Assembly: GCF_021608135.1 (NCBI RefSeq)
Contig: NZ_JAKIHL010000002.1
Span: 62,001-126,000 of the forward strand
DNA from: Microaerobacter geothermalis
GTDB taxonomy: Bacteria; Bacillota; Bacilli; DSM-22679
DNA length: 64,000 nucleotides
Reading direction: 5' to 3'
Notes under the pieces: model-generated
Told to the model about the DNA's origin: nothing
Seen by the model: the letters and a program-made list of their open reading frames with translations, nothing else
Databases searched by the model: none
Program-made: the position numbers and the translations under genes
Shown here: positions 53,526 through 61,954 of the stretch, in pieces
Numbering within the stretch: position 1 is the stretch's first letter
Layout: every line of letters begins with the position of its first letter

Positions 53526-53569
53526 CCATTTCGATAAAAAATTGCCATTTCCTGCATCATTCGATTTTT

Positions 53570-54052
53570 TTAGTCAATAATGGTATTAACGATTTCCTGT
53601 GGAGGAATATAGTTTTCCAGTTGCCGAAAATGGATTCCCTTTTGTGCCATCAATCTCTTCACCTTCTCCTCATCCTTCTTATAGGAGCGGTGATAAACAA
53701 TTTCTTTCACCCCGCTGTTGGCCAGCATATTGGCACAGGTCCAGCAGGGTTGGTCGGTGACGTAGACCGTGGCTCCTTCCCGGTCTTCCCGGTCAGTAAA
53801 TAACAACAGATTCTGTTCGGCATGAATCGTGCGGATACAGCGTTCTTTTTTCTCGCCGTTCTCTTCATATGCAACAACCAAACAGCCATCTTCATAACAA
53901 TCCCGTACTCCCATGGGAGCACCATTATAAGAACTGCCAAGCAGCATCTTGTTTTTACACATAATCGCTCCCACATGCCTTCGCGGGCAAGTGGCCCTTG
54001 TCGAGGCCATATAAGCCATATCCATGAAATAGTGATCCCAAGACTTTCTCAT
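53570..54052 (-). CDS. comEB: ComEB / dCMP deaminase family protein
   Basis: A 160-aa zinc deaminase of the late-competence operon. The zinc-binding His is in RTIHAEQNLLL (HAE), and the two Cys are in QPCWTCANML (PCxxC). An ATG at 54079 is in frame, but 54052 (MRKSWDHYF) has AGGAGGAG at proper distance. It lies just upstream of comEC as in Bacillus. It deaminates dCMP to dUMP in homologues, although it is not required for DNA uptake. Confidence 0.92.
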   Translation of the reverse strand: MRKSWDHYFMDMAYMASTRATCPRRHVGAIMCKNKMLLGSSYNGAPMGVRDCYEDGCLVVAYEENGEKKERCIRTIHAEQNLLLFTDREDREGATVYVTDQPCWTCANMLANSGVKEIVYHRSYKKDEEKVKRLMAQKGIHFRQLENYIPPQEIVNTIID

Positions 54053-54210
54053 ATTCTCCTCCTGGTATTTTTTCATCATCCTTTTTTAAAGCAACTGTAC
54101 CTTTCACTGGGACGAAAATACTGTTATGATAGGAAGGTGAATCATTTTTCCCTATCATATATCAAAATGACATGCAGTAAAAGTTCATTTTATTTGTATG
54201 GACTAAAACT

Positions 54211-54424
54211 ATATAGACGGAATTAAAGAATTCACTAAGGACAGCCTTCGAGTTCGTACTTAAGCGGTGAGGCTAAAGAACGGGAATTAGCCCTCAAACT
54301 GACTCCACCCTTGAAATACCTAGGTGTTTTTGAGGGCTCCGTTCTTTAGTCTTGAAGCGAACTTGAATCACTTCTCGATTGAACTCGACAAGCAGACGTG
54401 TGAATTTTTAATTCCACATCTATA
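54211..54424 (+). repeat. dispersed structured repeat, full copy upstream of asnB
   Basis: A 214-bp element with ends TATAGACGGAATTAAAG and TTTAATTCCACATCTATA. It has the same order of arms and inner hairpin as the copy at 15.9 kb: CGAGTTCG/CGAACTCG, AAAGAACGG/CCGTTCTTT and CCCTCAAA/TTTTTGAGGG. The innermost stem reads CACC/GGTG here but CATC/GATG in the 15.9-kb copy, a compensatory change. It takes up most of the 415-bp gap between comEB and asnB and ends 44 bases before the asnB start. Confidence 0.88.
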
Positions 54425-54467
54425 AAGTACTTCATAAAAAAGTTTCTTCGGCTAAAGGAGTTTTAAG

Positions 54468-56399
54468 ATGTGCGGATTTGTCACCTTGTTTAATAAAAAT
54501 CAACAACCGGTCAATCCTGATTTGTTAAAGAAAATGACAGACATGATCATGCACCGCGGTCCGGATGATGAAGGTTTTTATTTTTCCGACCATGTAGGGC
54601 TGGGATTTCGACGATTAAGCATCATTGATCTGGAAGGGGGGCATCAACCCCTCACCAATGAAACCGAAGATATTTGGATGGTCTTTAATGGTGAAATATA
54701 CAATTACAAAGAGTTAAGATCCTGGTTGATGGATAAGGGTCATCAATTCAATACAGATTCTGACTCAGAAACCATCATTCACTTGTACGAAGAGTTGGGT
54801 GAAGAGACGCCAACTCGACTGCGAGGAATGTTTGCCTTCGTGATTTGGGATAAGCGAACCCATACCCTGTTTGGTGCTAGGGATCATTTCGGGATCAAAC
54901 CACTATATTGGGCGGAAACCTCATCTTCCTACGCCTTTGCATCTGAAATTAAAAGTATCATGGAACTTGAAGGAGTAAACCAACAAATTAATCCAACGTC
55001 ATTGGTCCATTATCTTACCTTTCAATATACTCCTGACCCTGAAACGATGTTTTCCAATGTCCATAAGATTCCACCGGGTCATTTCTTTGCCATTCAACAC
55101 GGTTCTCTAAAAATAAAGCCTTACTGGGAAGTTCGCTTTGCTCCGGATGAAAGTAAACCCTTCTCTTATTTTGTGGAAAAAACGAGGGATATCTTAACGG
55201 AATCCGTAGAAAAACACCGCATGAGCGATGTGCCCAGGGGTGCATTTTTATCTAGCGGTGTTGACTCCACAACCATTGTCGCCCTTCTTAGGCAGTACGA
55301 AGACGTCAAAACATTCTCTGTTGGTTTTGATATTCCAGGTTACAGTGAATTGGATTATGCCCGCCGCTCGGCTAATTATCTTGGAACCCAACATCATGAA
55401 GTCACCATTAACGCCAAGCAGTATCTGGACAAACTTCCGCAATTGGTTTGGCATCAGGATGATCCCGTGGCCGATCCCTCGGCCATTGCCTTATATTTTG
55501 TTGCCGAATTAGCCAGCAAATATATTACGGTGGTATTGTCGGGAGAAGGAGCCGATGAATTTTTTGGCGGGTATAATATTTACAGGGAACCCGAATCTCT
55601 CAAAATATTTTCTACCTTGCCCAGTTGGCTAAGATCGGGATTGGGTCAAGCGGCCAAAATCCTTCCTGCAGGTGTAAAAGGACGAAATTTCCTGATAAGA
55701 GGCTCAAAATCGGTTGAGGAAAGGTTCTTTGGAAATGCCTTTCTCTTCTCCGAGGAGTTAAAACAATCAGTATTATCTCCAAATTTTCCTTACCCACTAC
55801 ATTCACCCATGGAGATTACCAAACCATACTATGATCAAGTCCAATCCTATGATGATACCACCAAGATGCAGTACATTGACATTCATACTTGGCTCCCTGG
55901 AAATATCCTGATGAAAGCGGATAAAATGACAATGGCCAATTCCCTGGAGTTGCGGGTTCCTTTTATTGACCCTGAAGTTTTCCAATTTGCCTCGTCCATT
56001 CCGGTAAGATATAAAATTGCCAATGGCACCACAAAGTTTGTACTGAGGGAAGCGATGAAGGATCTAATTCCTGAAGAAATTCACATGAGAAGAAAGCTGG
56101 GATTCCCTGTACCCACGCGGGTCTGGCTGAAAAATGAATTCTACAGCTGGGCGAAGGAATTAATTTATGATTCTAAAGCTGGACATCTTATTAATAAATC
56201 GTACTTGTTTTATCTGTTGGATGAACACAAAGAAGAGAGAGCTGATCATAGCCGCAAAATTTGGGCGGTACTCATATTTCTCCTGTGGCACCAAATTTAT
56301 GTGGAAAAAGCGATTTCCTTTCAACCCTATGTCAGCCCATTAATTTCAGAAAGGGAAAGCAGAAAGGAAAATAGGAAAGAGATCACAATCGGATCATAG
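54468..56399 (+). CDS. asnB: asparagine synthase (glutamine-hydrolysing)
   Basis: A 643-aa enzyme that amidates aspartate with glutamine and ATP. The N-terminal class II glutaminase domain begins with the catalytic Cys2 (MCGFVTLF) and contains RRLSIIDLEGGHQP and FNGEIYN (about 74-80). The synthetase domain has the pyrophosphate loop LSSGVDSTTIVALL and LSGEGADEFFGGY. It is complete and of family length, with a short Glu/Arg/Lys-rich C-terminal tail. The ATG follows AAAGGAG. It is monocistronic, ending at a terminator. Asparagine or peptidoglycan/other amidation cannot be fully separated by sequence. Confidence 0.93.
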   Translation: MCGFVTLFNKNQQPVNPDLLKKMTDMIMHRGPDDEGFYFSDHVGLGFRRLSIIDLEGGHQPLTNETEDIWMVFNGEIYNYKELRSWLMDKGHQFNTDSDSETIIHLYEELGEETPTRLRGMFAFVIWDKRTHTLFGARDHFGIKPLYWAETSSSYAFASEIKSIMELEGVNQQINPTSLVHYLTFQYTPDPETMFSNVHKIPPGHFFAIQHGSLKIKPYWEVRFAPDESKPFSYFVEKTRDILTESVEKHRMSDVPRGAFLSSGVDSTTIVALLRQYEDVKTFSVGFDIPGYSELDYARRSANYLGTQHHEVTINAKQYLDKLPQLVWHQDDPVADPSAIALYFVAELASKYITVVLSGEGADEFFGGYNIYREPESLKIFSTLPSWLRSGLGQAAKILPAGVKGRNFLIRGSKSVEERFFGNAFLFSEELKQSVLSPNFPYPLHSPMEITKPYYDQVQSYDDTTKMQYIDIHTWLPGNILMKADKMTMANSLELRVPFIDPEVFQFASSIPVRYKIANGTTKFVLREAMKDLIPEEIHMRRKLGFPVPTRVWLKNEFYSWAKELIYDSKAGHLINKSYLFYLLDEHKEERADHSRKIWAVLIFLLWHQIYVEKAISFQPYVSPLISERESRKENRKEITIGS

Positions 56400-56415
56400 C
56401 CGGCACTTGATTTCC

Positions 56416-56469
56416 ACTGAAAAAGCAACCATTTTTTCTGCCACTAAACAGGGAATGGTTGCTTTTTAC
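56416..56469 (+). terminator. asnB terminator
   Basis: AAAAAGCAACCATT and AATGGTTGCTTTTT form a 14-bp stem around a 20-base region, with a T-rich 3' arm, just after the asnB stop. Confidence 0.85.
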
Positions 56470-56478
56470 ATAATCTAC

Positions 56479-56598
56479 ATAGACGGAATTAAAGATTTAT
56501 TCGGACAGCCTTCGAGTTCGTACGAAGCGGACCGGATCTGAATCACTTCCTGACGAACTCGACTATCGGATGAGTAAATCTTTAATTCCAGATCTATA
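56479..56598. repeat. dispersed structured repeat without inner hairpin
   Basis: About 120 bp with ends TAGACGGAATTAAAG and CTTTAATTCCAGATCTATA and the CGAGTTCG/CGAACTCG arms, but the inner TTTTTGAGGGCTCC hairpin has been lost. It lies between the convergent asnB and ABC permease genes. Confidence 0.82.
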
Positions 56599-56644
56599 CT
56601 ACATTCATTGAGTAGTGAAAACAATTACCTAACTTTATGGTAGA

Positions 56645-57850
56645 TTAGCTTCTTTTATTACGGGTCATCACGTCAAAGATTACCGCTAAGGCCAATACGC
56701 CACCCCGAATGATATACTGATAGGAGATGCCGACTCCGAGCAAGTTCATACCGTTGGATAAGGAAGCCATTACGAGTGCACCTACAATCGCTCCCGTTAC
56801 TTTACCGACTCCGCCTGCAGCGGATACTCCACCGACAAACGCGGCCGCAATGGCGTCAAGTTCGAACAATGTACCTGCTGTTGTTGTTGCAGATTGCAAA
56901 CGGGCAGTGAATAAAATGCCGGAGAGTGCCGAAAGCATCCCCATGGAACCGAAAACGATGTACGTTATTTTTTTGACATTGATTCCGCTTAAATGTGCCG
57001 CTTCTGGATTGCTTCCCATAGCGTAAATATGTCTGCCAAGCACCGTCCTTGTTGTAATAAAGTGATAGATAGCAACAACCAGTAGCGTAATGATAACCGT
57101 CCAGGAAAACCCGTTATACCCTGCAAGAATCCATGTAATATAAGCTATGATCGATGAAACAAATACTAATTTAATAATAAATATCCCTCTAGACATTACT
57201 TCAAATTGATACTTGAGTTTATTTTTACGTTTGGATATTTCACTGATAATATACAACACGATACTCAACCCGCCCAAGATCAAAGAGAGCAGATTCAACC
57301 CATTCACTTGCACAATGGAAGGGATATATCCATTACCAAGCGCATTAAACGATTCATCCTTGATGATAATCGTTCCGGTTTTTTCCGTTACTTGAAGAAG
57401 AGCTCCTCTAAAAATGAGCCATCCCGCTAACGTAGCGACAAAGGAAGGGATCCCGATCTGAGCGATTAGCAAGCCATTGAATAGGCCGATAATGATACCA
57501 AGTACAAGAACGATCGGTACTGTCACATAAGTCGGCAGACCCATCTGTGTAAGAAGAATTGCAGCAATCGCTCCCATGAATCCGGCTAAAAATCCAACGG
57601 ATAGATCGATATGCCGGATCACAATAACAATCGTCATGCCGACAGCCAATACAGCAATATATCCGGTTGCATCCAGAAGATTGCTTATGTTGCGGGATGA
57701 AATGAAAAGTCCATCCGTCAGGATCGAAAAAGTAAGTATGATGACGAATAGGGCGATATACATCCCATATTCACGAATATTTACTTTGAGTAATGACTTT
57801 GCTTCATTAAAGAAATTTATAGGCGTCTTTTTTTCTGAAGTAAAGTTCAT
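56645..57850 (-). CDS. xylH: sugar ABC transporter permease (XylH/MmsB-like)
   Basis: A 401-aa membrane permease with about ten spans, of the ribose/xylose branch (BPD_transp_2). It includes the long loop with SISEISKRKN typical of xylose/multiple-monosaccharide permeases and ends HLSGINVKKITYIVFGSMGML then a GGVSAAGGVGKVTGAIVGAL stretch. It forms the channel for the adjacent ATPase and binding protein. It is 11 bp after the ATPase gene. Xylose is the most likely substrate from the regulator next to it, but arabinose, galactose or glucose are possible. Confidence 0.88.
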   Translation of the reverse strand: MNFTSEKKTPINFFNEAKSLLKVNIREYGMYIALFVIILTFSILTDGLFISSRNISNLLDATGYIAVLAVGMTIVIVIRHIDLSVGFLAGFMGAIAAILLTQMGLPTYVTVPIVLVLGIIIGLFNGLLIAQIGIPSFVATLAGWLIFRGALLQVTEKTGTIIIKDESFNALGNGYIPSIVQVNGLNLLSLILGGLSIVLYIISEISKRKNKLKYQFEVMSRGIFIIKLVFVSSIIAYITWILAGYNGFSWTVIITLLVVAIYHFITTRTVLGRHIYAMGSNPEAAHLSGINVKKITYIVFGSMGMLSALSGILFTARLQSATTTAGTLFELDAIAAAFVGGVSAAGGVGKVTGAIVGALVMASLSNGMNLLGVGISYQYIIRGGVLALAVIFDVMTRNKRS

Positions 57851-57861
57851 GAGGTTCCCTC

Positions 57862-59382
57862 CTATTGGGTGGCAAGGTTCATTATTTTTTCTTGATCGGC
57901 CTCGTCTATCGACAATTCGCCTTTAATCTCGCCTTCAGCCATGACATACACGCGGTCACTCATCCCCAGCACCTCGCCAAGTTCTGATGAAATCATGATA
58001 ATACTCATGCCTTCGCTGATTAGTTTATTCATGATCGTATAAATTTCGAATTTAGCTCCCACGTCTATGCCTCGTGTAGGTTCATCCAAGATTAACAGCT
58101 TCGGTCCAAGGAACAACCACTTGGCCAATGATACTTTTTGTTGATTACCACCACTCAAGTTGCCAACAATTTGTTCCACTGAAGACGCTTTAATGTTCAT
58201 TGACTCTTTATATCCATTTGAGATTTTTATTTCTTCGTTATCATTAATAATTCCATTGATAGAAATGTCATGCAGATTCGCCACAGATATATTGTTTTTA
58301 ATATCCCGAATCAAAAACAGCCCATTTCCCTTTCGATCCTCCGTGACATATGCAATGCCTGCTTTGATCGCTTCACTGGGGCGTTTGAATACGCAAGGAA
58401 CCCCATCCAAAAATAATTCGCCTTGTAGTTTATAAGACTTGGAATTTCCGAAAATGCTTAACGCAAGTTCCGTTCGTCCTGAACCCATTAAGCCGGCGAT
58501 GCCGACGATTTCTCCCTTTTTAACATGAAGATGAATATTTTTTAGGACTTGTCGTCCTAGTTGAGCATCGTAGGCGGACCAATTGTGAAGTTCCAGCACT
58601 TTATCGCCAAAATTTTTGTTTGTTCTCTTAGGATAAATATCATCGATTTCTCGGCCAACCATGTTCTTGATAATGACGCTCTCAGAAATTTCGCTTTTGT
58701 CGGCGTCCAATGTGCAAATCGTTCGGCCATCGCGCAACACAGTCACTTTATCCGCAATTGAAATCACTTCTTTCAGCTTGTGCGAAATCATGATACAAGT
58801 AATACCCTGATTTTTTAACTCGGTCAGCAGATGGAGCAGATTCTCACTCTCGTTCTCATTGAGTGCCGCTGTCGGCTCGTCTAGAATGAGCAACTTTACG
58901 TTTTTGCTTAAGGCTTTGGCGATCTCCACCAATTGTTGTTTACCCACGCCCAAATCTTTAATCAACATTTCCGGATTCACATTTAACTTCACTTTTTGCA
59001 ACATTTGTTTGGCTTGTACAATCGTATGGTTCCAGTCTATGAATGCGCCACGCTTCACTTCATTACCGACAAATATATTTTCGTATATCGTAAGGTCCGG
59101 AAATAACGCCAGCTCTTGGTATATGATACCAATGCCTACCTTTACGCTGTCGCTGATTTTGTTGAACTTTTGCACATTGCCTTCGAACACGATGTCCCCC
59201 TGATACGATCCGTAGGGATATACCCCGCTGAGCACCTTCATTAACGTGGATTTCCCTGCACCATTTTCGCCGACTAAGCAATGGATCTCGCCTTTTTTCA
59301 CCTTGAAATTTACGTTGGTGAGCGCCTTAACCCCCGTAAACTCCTTGGAAATCTGATTCATCTCCAAAATATATTCGCTCAT
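57862..59382 (-). CDS. xylG: sugar ABC transporter ATP-binding protein (XylG-like)
   Basis: A 506-aa protein with two fused nucleotide-binding domains. The first has Walker A GENGAGKST (about 38-46), the Q-loop and LLILDEPTAALNE (Walker B). The second has GLMGSGRTE, the LSGGNQQK signature and LILDEPTRGIDVG. This double-domain plan is specific to the CUT2 family of monosaccharide importers. It energises uptake through the permease. The ATG follows GGGGGACAG and is about 90 bp after the binding protein gene. Confidence 0.93.
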   Translation of the reverse strand: MSEYILEMNQISKEFTGVKALTNVNFKVKKGEIHCLVGENGAGKSTLMKVLSGVYPYGSYQGDIVFEGNVQKFNKISDSVKVGIGIIYQELALFPDLTIYENIFVGNEVKRGAFIDWNHTIVQAKQMLQKVKLNVNPEMLIKDLGVGKQQLVEIAKALSKNVKLLILDEPTAALNENESENLLHLLTELKNQGITCIMISHKLKEVISIADKVTVLRDGRTICTLDADKSEISESVIIKNMVGREIDDIYPKRTNKNFGDKVLELHNWSAYDAQLGRQVLKNIHLHVKKGEIVGIAGLMGSGRTELALSIFGNSKSYKLQGELFLDGVPCVFKRPSEAIKAGIAYVTEDRKGNGLFLIRDIKNNISVANLHDISINGIINDNEEIKISNGYKESMNIKASSVEQIVGNLSGGNQQKVSLAKWLFLGPKLLILDEPTRGIDVGAKFEIYTIMNKLISEGMSIIMISSELGEVLGMSDRVYVMAEGEIKGELSIDEADQEKIMNLATQ

Positions 59383-59474
59383 CTTGCTGTCCCCCCTTGA
59401 CTAAACAACGTTTATAATTGCGGAGTAATGATAGCAGATCTATCAATACTCCGCACCTTGCTTATGCTTATTTG

Positions 59475-60611
59475 TTATTCCAGTCCAGTGAAGTCACTCG
59501 CTTGGTAATAACCCGAATCTATTATTTCTTTCTTCACGTTGTTTTTGTCAACGACAATCACATCTGTTTGCTTTGCTTTCACATCGATCTTGCCATTGTT
59601 GTAAGAACCCGTCGTTTCAGGAGTTTTTCCGTCGAGGATGGATACGGCCATACCCATGGCATCTTTAACGAGTGTACGAACATCTTTGAAGACCGTCATC
59701 GATTGTTTGCCGTCGATGATGTACTGTATCGAAGCCTTCTCCGCATCTTGCCCGGTTACGACATAGCTTGTTATCGCACTGTCGGATGCAAATACGTCTG
59801 CGATCGCACGTGCGGTGCCGTCATTCGGTGCCAGGATGGCAACGTCGCCTTTCATGTCTGCTGCTGCAGCCGTTAAATGTGTTTGCGCCTTGTTTTTCGC
59901 TTCATTGGGATCCCAGTTGGTCGTCACTTGACCAATAATTTTACTTAATTGATCGCGGGATAGCTCAGCTGTATCTTGCAAAGCGACAGCTTCGCTGGAG
60001 TTGGCGACCTTAAACGTTCCGTCTGCGATTTTAGGCTGAAGTACGCTCCACGCACCTTGGAAGAACAAGAATGCGTTATTATCAGAAGCAGCTCCAGCAT
60101 ACAAGTATAACGGTACCCCTGTACCTTTTGTGTTATCGATCAAATATTGTGCTTGGGCTTCACCTACCGCAAAGCTGTCGAAGGTAACGTAGTAATCCAC
60201 CGCATCCGTATCTGTGATCAAACGGTCGTAAGCAATAACTGTGATCCCTTCTTTTTTGGCAGCTTCTGCCGCAGCGGCAGCTGCAGCGCCGTCTTGCGGA
60301 GTAATAATCAACACTTTAATTCCTTTGCTAATCAAAGTTTCAACATTTTCTTTTTCTTTAGCAGGAGAACCTTGGCTGAACAAAATTTCGGTCGTATACT
60401 TTGTTCCCTCCAAAGCTTCTTTAAATCTTTGTTCATCCTGTACCCAACGCGGCTCATCTTTGGTAGGCAATACAATGCCGACGCTTACTCCGCTGCCGGT
60501 TCCTCCGTCACTGCTTCTCCCGTTACTGCTTTCTCCGCTGCAGGCTGACAGAACAAAAGCAATCATCATGACACCTAGCAGAAGAGTAAACCTTTTTAAA
60601 CTCTTTTTCAC
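59475..60611 (-). CDS. xylF: sugar-binding lipoprotein (XylF/ChvE-like)
   Basis: A 378-aa exported solute-binding lipoprotein. The signal peptide has the lipobox LSAC near residue 23. The mature protein has the two-lobed periplasmic-binding fold with GIVLPTKDEPRWVQDEQRF, VLIITPQDGAAA, VIAYDRLITDTDAVDYYVTFD (split) and APNDGTARAIADV, as in D-xylose and multiple-sugar binding proteins. The frame extends to 60668, but GTG 60611 follows AGAGGGG and gives a normal signal peptide. It is first in the xylFGH operon and has its own promoter after the sensor operon terminator. Confidence 0.9.
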   Translation of the reverse strand: MKKSLKRFTLLLGVMMIAFVLSACSGESSNGRSSDGGTGSGVSVGIVLPTKDEPRWVQDEQRFKEALEGTKYTTEILFSQGSPAKEKENVETLISKGIKVLIITPQDGAAAAAAAEAAKKEGITVIAYDRLITDTDAVDYYVTFDSFAVGEAQAQYLIDNTKGTGVPLYLYAGAASDNNAFLFFQGAWSVLQPKIADGTFKVANSSEAVALQDTAELSRDQLSKIIGQVTTNWDPNEAKNKAQTHLTAAAADMKGDVAILAPNDGTARAIADVFASDSAITSYVVTGQDAEKASIQYIIDGKQSMTVFKDVRTLVKDAMGMAVSILDGKTPETTGSYNNGKIDVKAKQTDVIVVDKNNVKKEIIDSGYYQASDFTGLE

Positions 60612-60638
60612 TTTTAACCCCTCTTTCTTACACATGGT

Positions 60639-60668
60639 TATATAATTCAGCTTGCCTGACACGTTCAA
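60639..60668 (-). promoter_or_regulatory. probable promoter of the sugar ABC operon
   Basis: On the minus strand TTGAAC (60663-60668) and TATATA (60639-60644) are separated by 18 bases and lie about 30-60 bases upstream of the binding protein GTG. Confidence 0.5.
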
Positions 60669-60796
60669 GCCTTAAAATAATTTTATCTGTGATTCTCCAT
60701 TCGGACACTAGACAGGTTTTTGTGATGATAGAATATTTTTGTAAAATTCTTAAAACAAAAAGTCTCAAGTTGTTCATTCTGTACTATTTTAAGGAC

Positions 60797-60824
60797 AAAA
60801 AAATACAGGCTGCTGTCAGCCTGT
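60797..60824 (-). terminator. terminator of the sensor/two-component operon
   Basis: ACAGGCTG and CAGCCTGT form an 8-bp perfect stem with a 4-base loop (60805-60824), followed on the minus strand by ATTTTTTT. Confidence 0.85.
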
Positions 60825-60845
60825 GTATATAGACGGAACTAAAAT
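60823..60845. repeat. end fragment of the dispersed repeat
   Basis: GTATATAGACGGAACTAAAA is the left end of the repeat family. It lies between the sensor gene stop (60848) and the terminator stem, and only this end is present. Confidence 0.55.
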
Positions 60846-60847
60846 AG

Positions 60848-61924
60848 TCATTCATTTTTGAGATTCCGATAAACTTCGTCACGACGATGAAAACCATCCT
60901 TAATGATCGTTTCATCTATGTTATCTTTATCAACCGCTATCGGTTCCAAAAAATAATAGGGTATATCATATTTGCCGTCAAAAATTGTAGTAGATATGTC
61001 CAGTTTCTCTCCTTTGGCCAGTTTAATCGCCAATTCTGCTGTCGCCCTCGCTAACTGATCGATAGGTTTATAGACAGTCATCAACTGGGATCCTTCGACG
61101 ATTCGCTGACTGGCCGCCAAGTCCGCGTCTTGTCCCACCACCTTAGTCTTCCCCGCCAGTCTATACTCAGCCAATGCTCTGATCGCTCCCCCGGCCAATC
61201 CGTCATTACCGGCCAAGATGGCATCAATCTTCGTTCTCTGTTGCAATAGAACATCGGTTATTCGGAAAGCCCTTTCAATGAGCCAGTCATCAGCCCATTC
61301 CTCAGCAATTATCTTTATGTCACCGCTTTCAATTTTTGAATTCAACACTTTGCTGTATCCTTCCTTGACTAACCTGGTATTATTGTCCGTTTTGGCTCCG
61401 TTTATAATAAGATAGTTTCCTTCAGGTACTGCTTCCAATAGATGACGGGCCATCAACTCTCCTACTTTTTCGTTATCAAAGGAAATATACAAGTCTACAT
61501 TTGACTTCAGAACCAGTCTGTCATATGAAATCACTTTGACTCCCTCTTTCTGAGCCATTTGTACAGCCGCCGCCGCCCTTTGCAAATCATTGGGTACGAT
61601 AATTAACACATCAATATTTTGGTCCAATAAATATCTTACCTGTTTTAACTGGTCTTCATCATCATTATTGGCATTTTGAACAATGATGTCTGCCCCAAGT
61701 TCTCTGACCATGGCCATGAGAATGTCTCTGTCTTTGATCCACCGTTCTTCCTTCAACGTTCCCAGAGAAAAGCCAATTTTTATGCCGGTGTCGGAGCCAT
61801 TACTGCCTTCGCTTGCCTGATCAGCTTTGACATCGAGATAGATATTGGCACCCAAAAATACGAGCATAATCAACAGAATACCAGTCAGGATCCCGATTAG
61901 CATCCTTCTTGTAGTTACTTTCAT
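60848..61924 (-). CDS. membrane-anchored sugar-sensing binding protein (XylFII-like)
   Basis: A 358-aa protein with one uncleaved membrane span at about 8-28 and then a periplasmic-binding fold. It resembles the substrate-binding protein at 59.5-60.6 kb (KIGFSLGTLKEERWIKDRD, VLIIVPNDLQRAAA, ISYDRLVLKSNVDLYISFD, AGNDGLAGGAI) but lacks a lipobox. Clostridial XylFII proteins of this design deliver xylose to a LytS kinase. Here the gene follows a YesN-type response regulator and LytS-type kinase, so a three-component sugar sensor is likely. The ligand is inferred from the family only. Confidence 0.85.
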   Translation of the reverse strand: MKVTTRRMLIGILTGILLIMLVFLGANIYLDVKADQASEGSNGSDTGIKIGFSLGTLKEERWIKDRDILMAMVRELGADIIVQNANNDDEDQLKQVRYLLDQNIDVLIIVPNDLQRAAAAVQMAQKEGVKVISYDRLVLKSNVDLYISFDNEKVGELMARHLLEAVPEGNYLIINGAKTDNNTRLVKEGYSKVLNSKIESGDIKIIAEEWADDWLIERAFRITDVLLQQRTKIDAILAGNDGLAGGAIRALAEYRLAGKTKVVGQDADLAASQRIVEGSQLMTVYKPIDQLARATAELAIKLAKGEKLDISTTIFDGKYDIPYYFLEPIAVDKDNIDETIIKDGFHRRDEVYRNLKNE

Positions 61925-61954
61925 TTATTTCACCTTCCCCTAGGATAAATTGGT

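Noticed and set aside
54053-54467. T-box or riboswitch leader upstream of asnB
   Set aside because: The fold there is the dispersed repeat seen at other unrelated loci, and no T-box AGGGTGGNACCGCG-like sequence or known riboswitch core is present.
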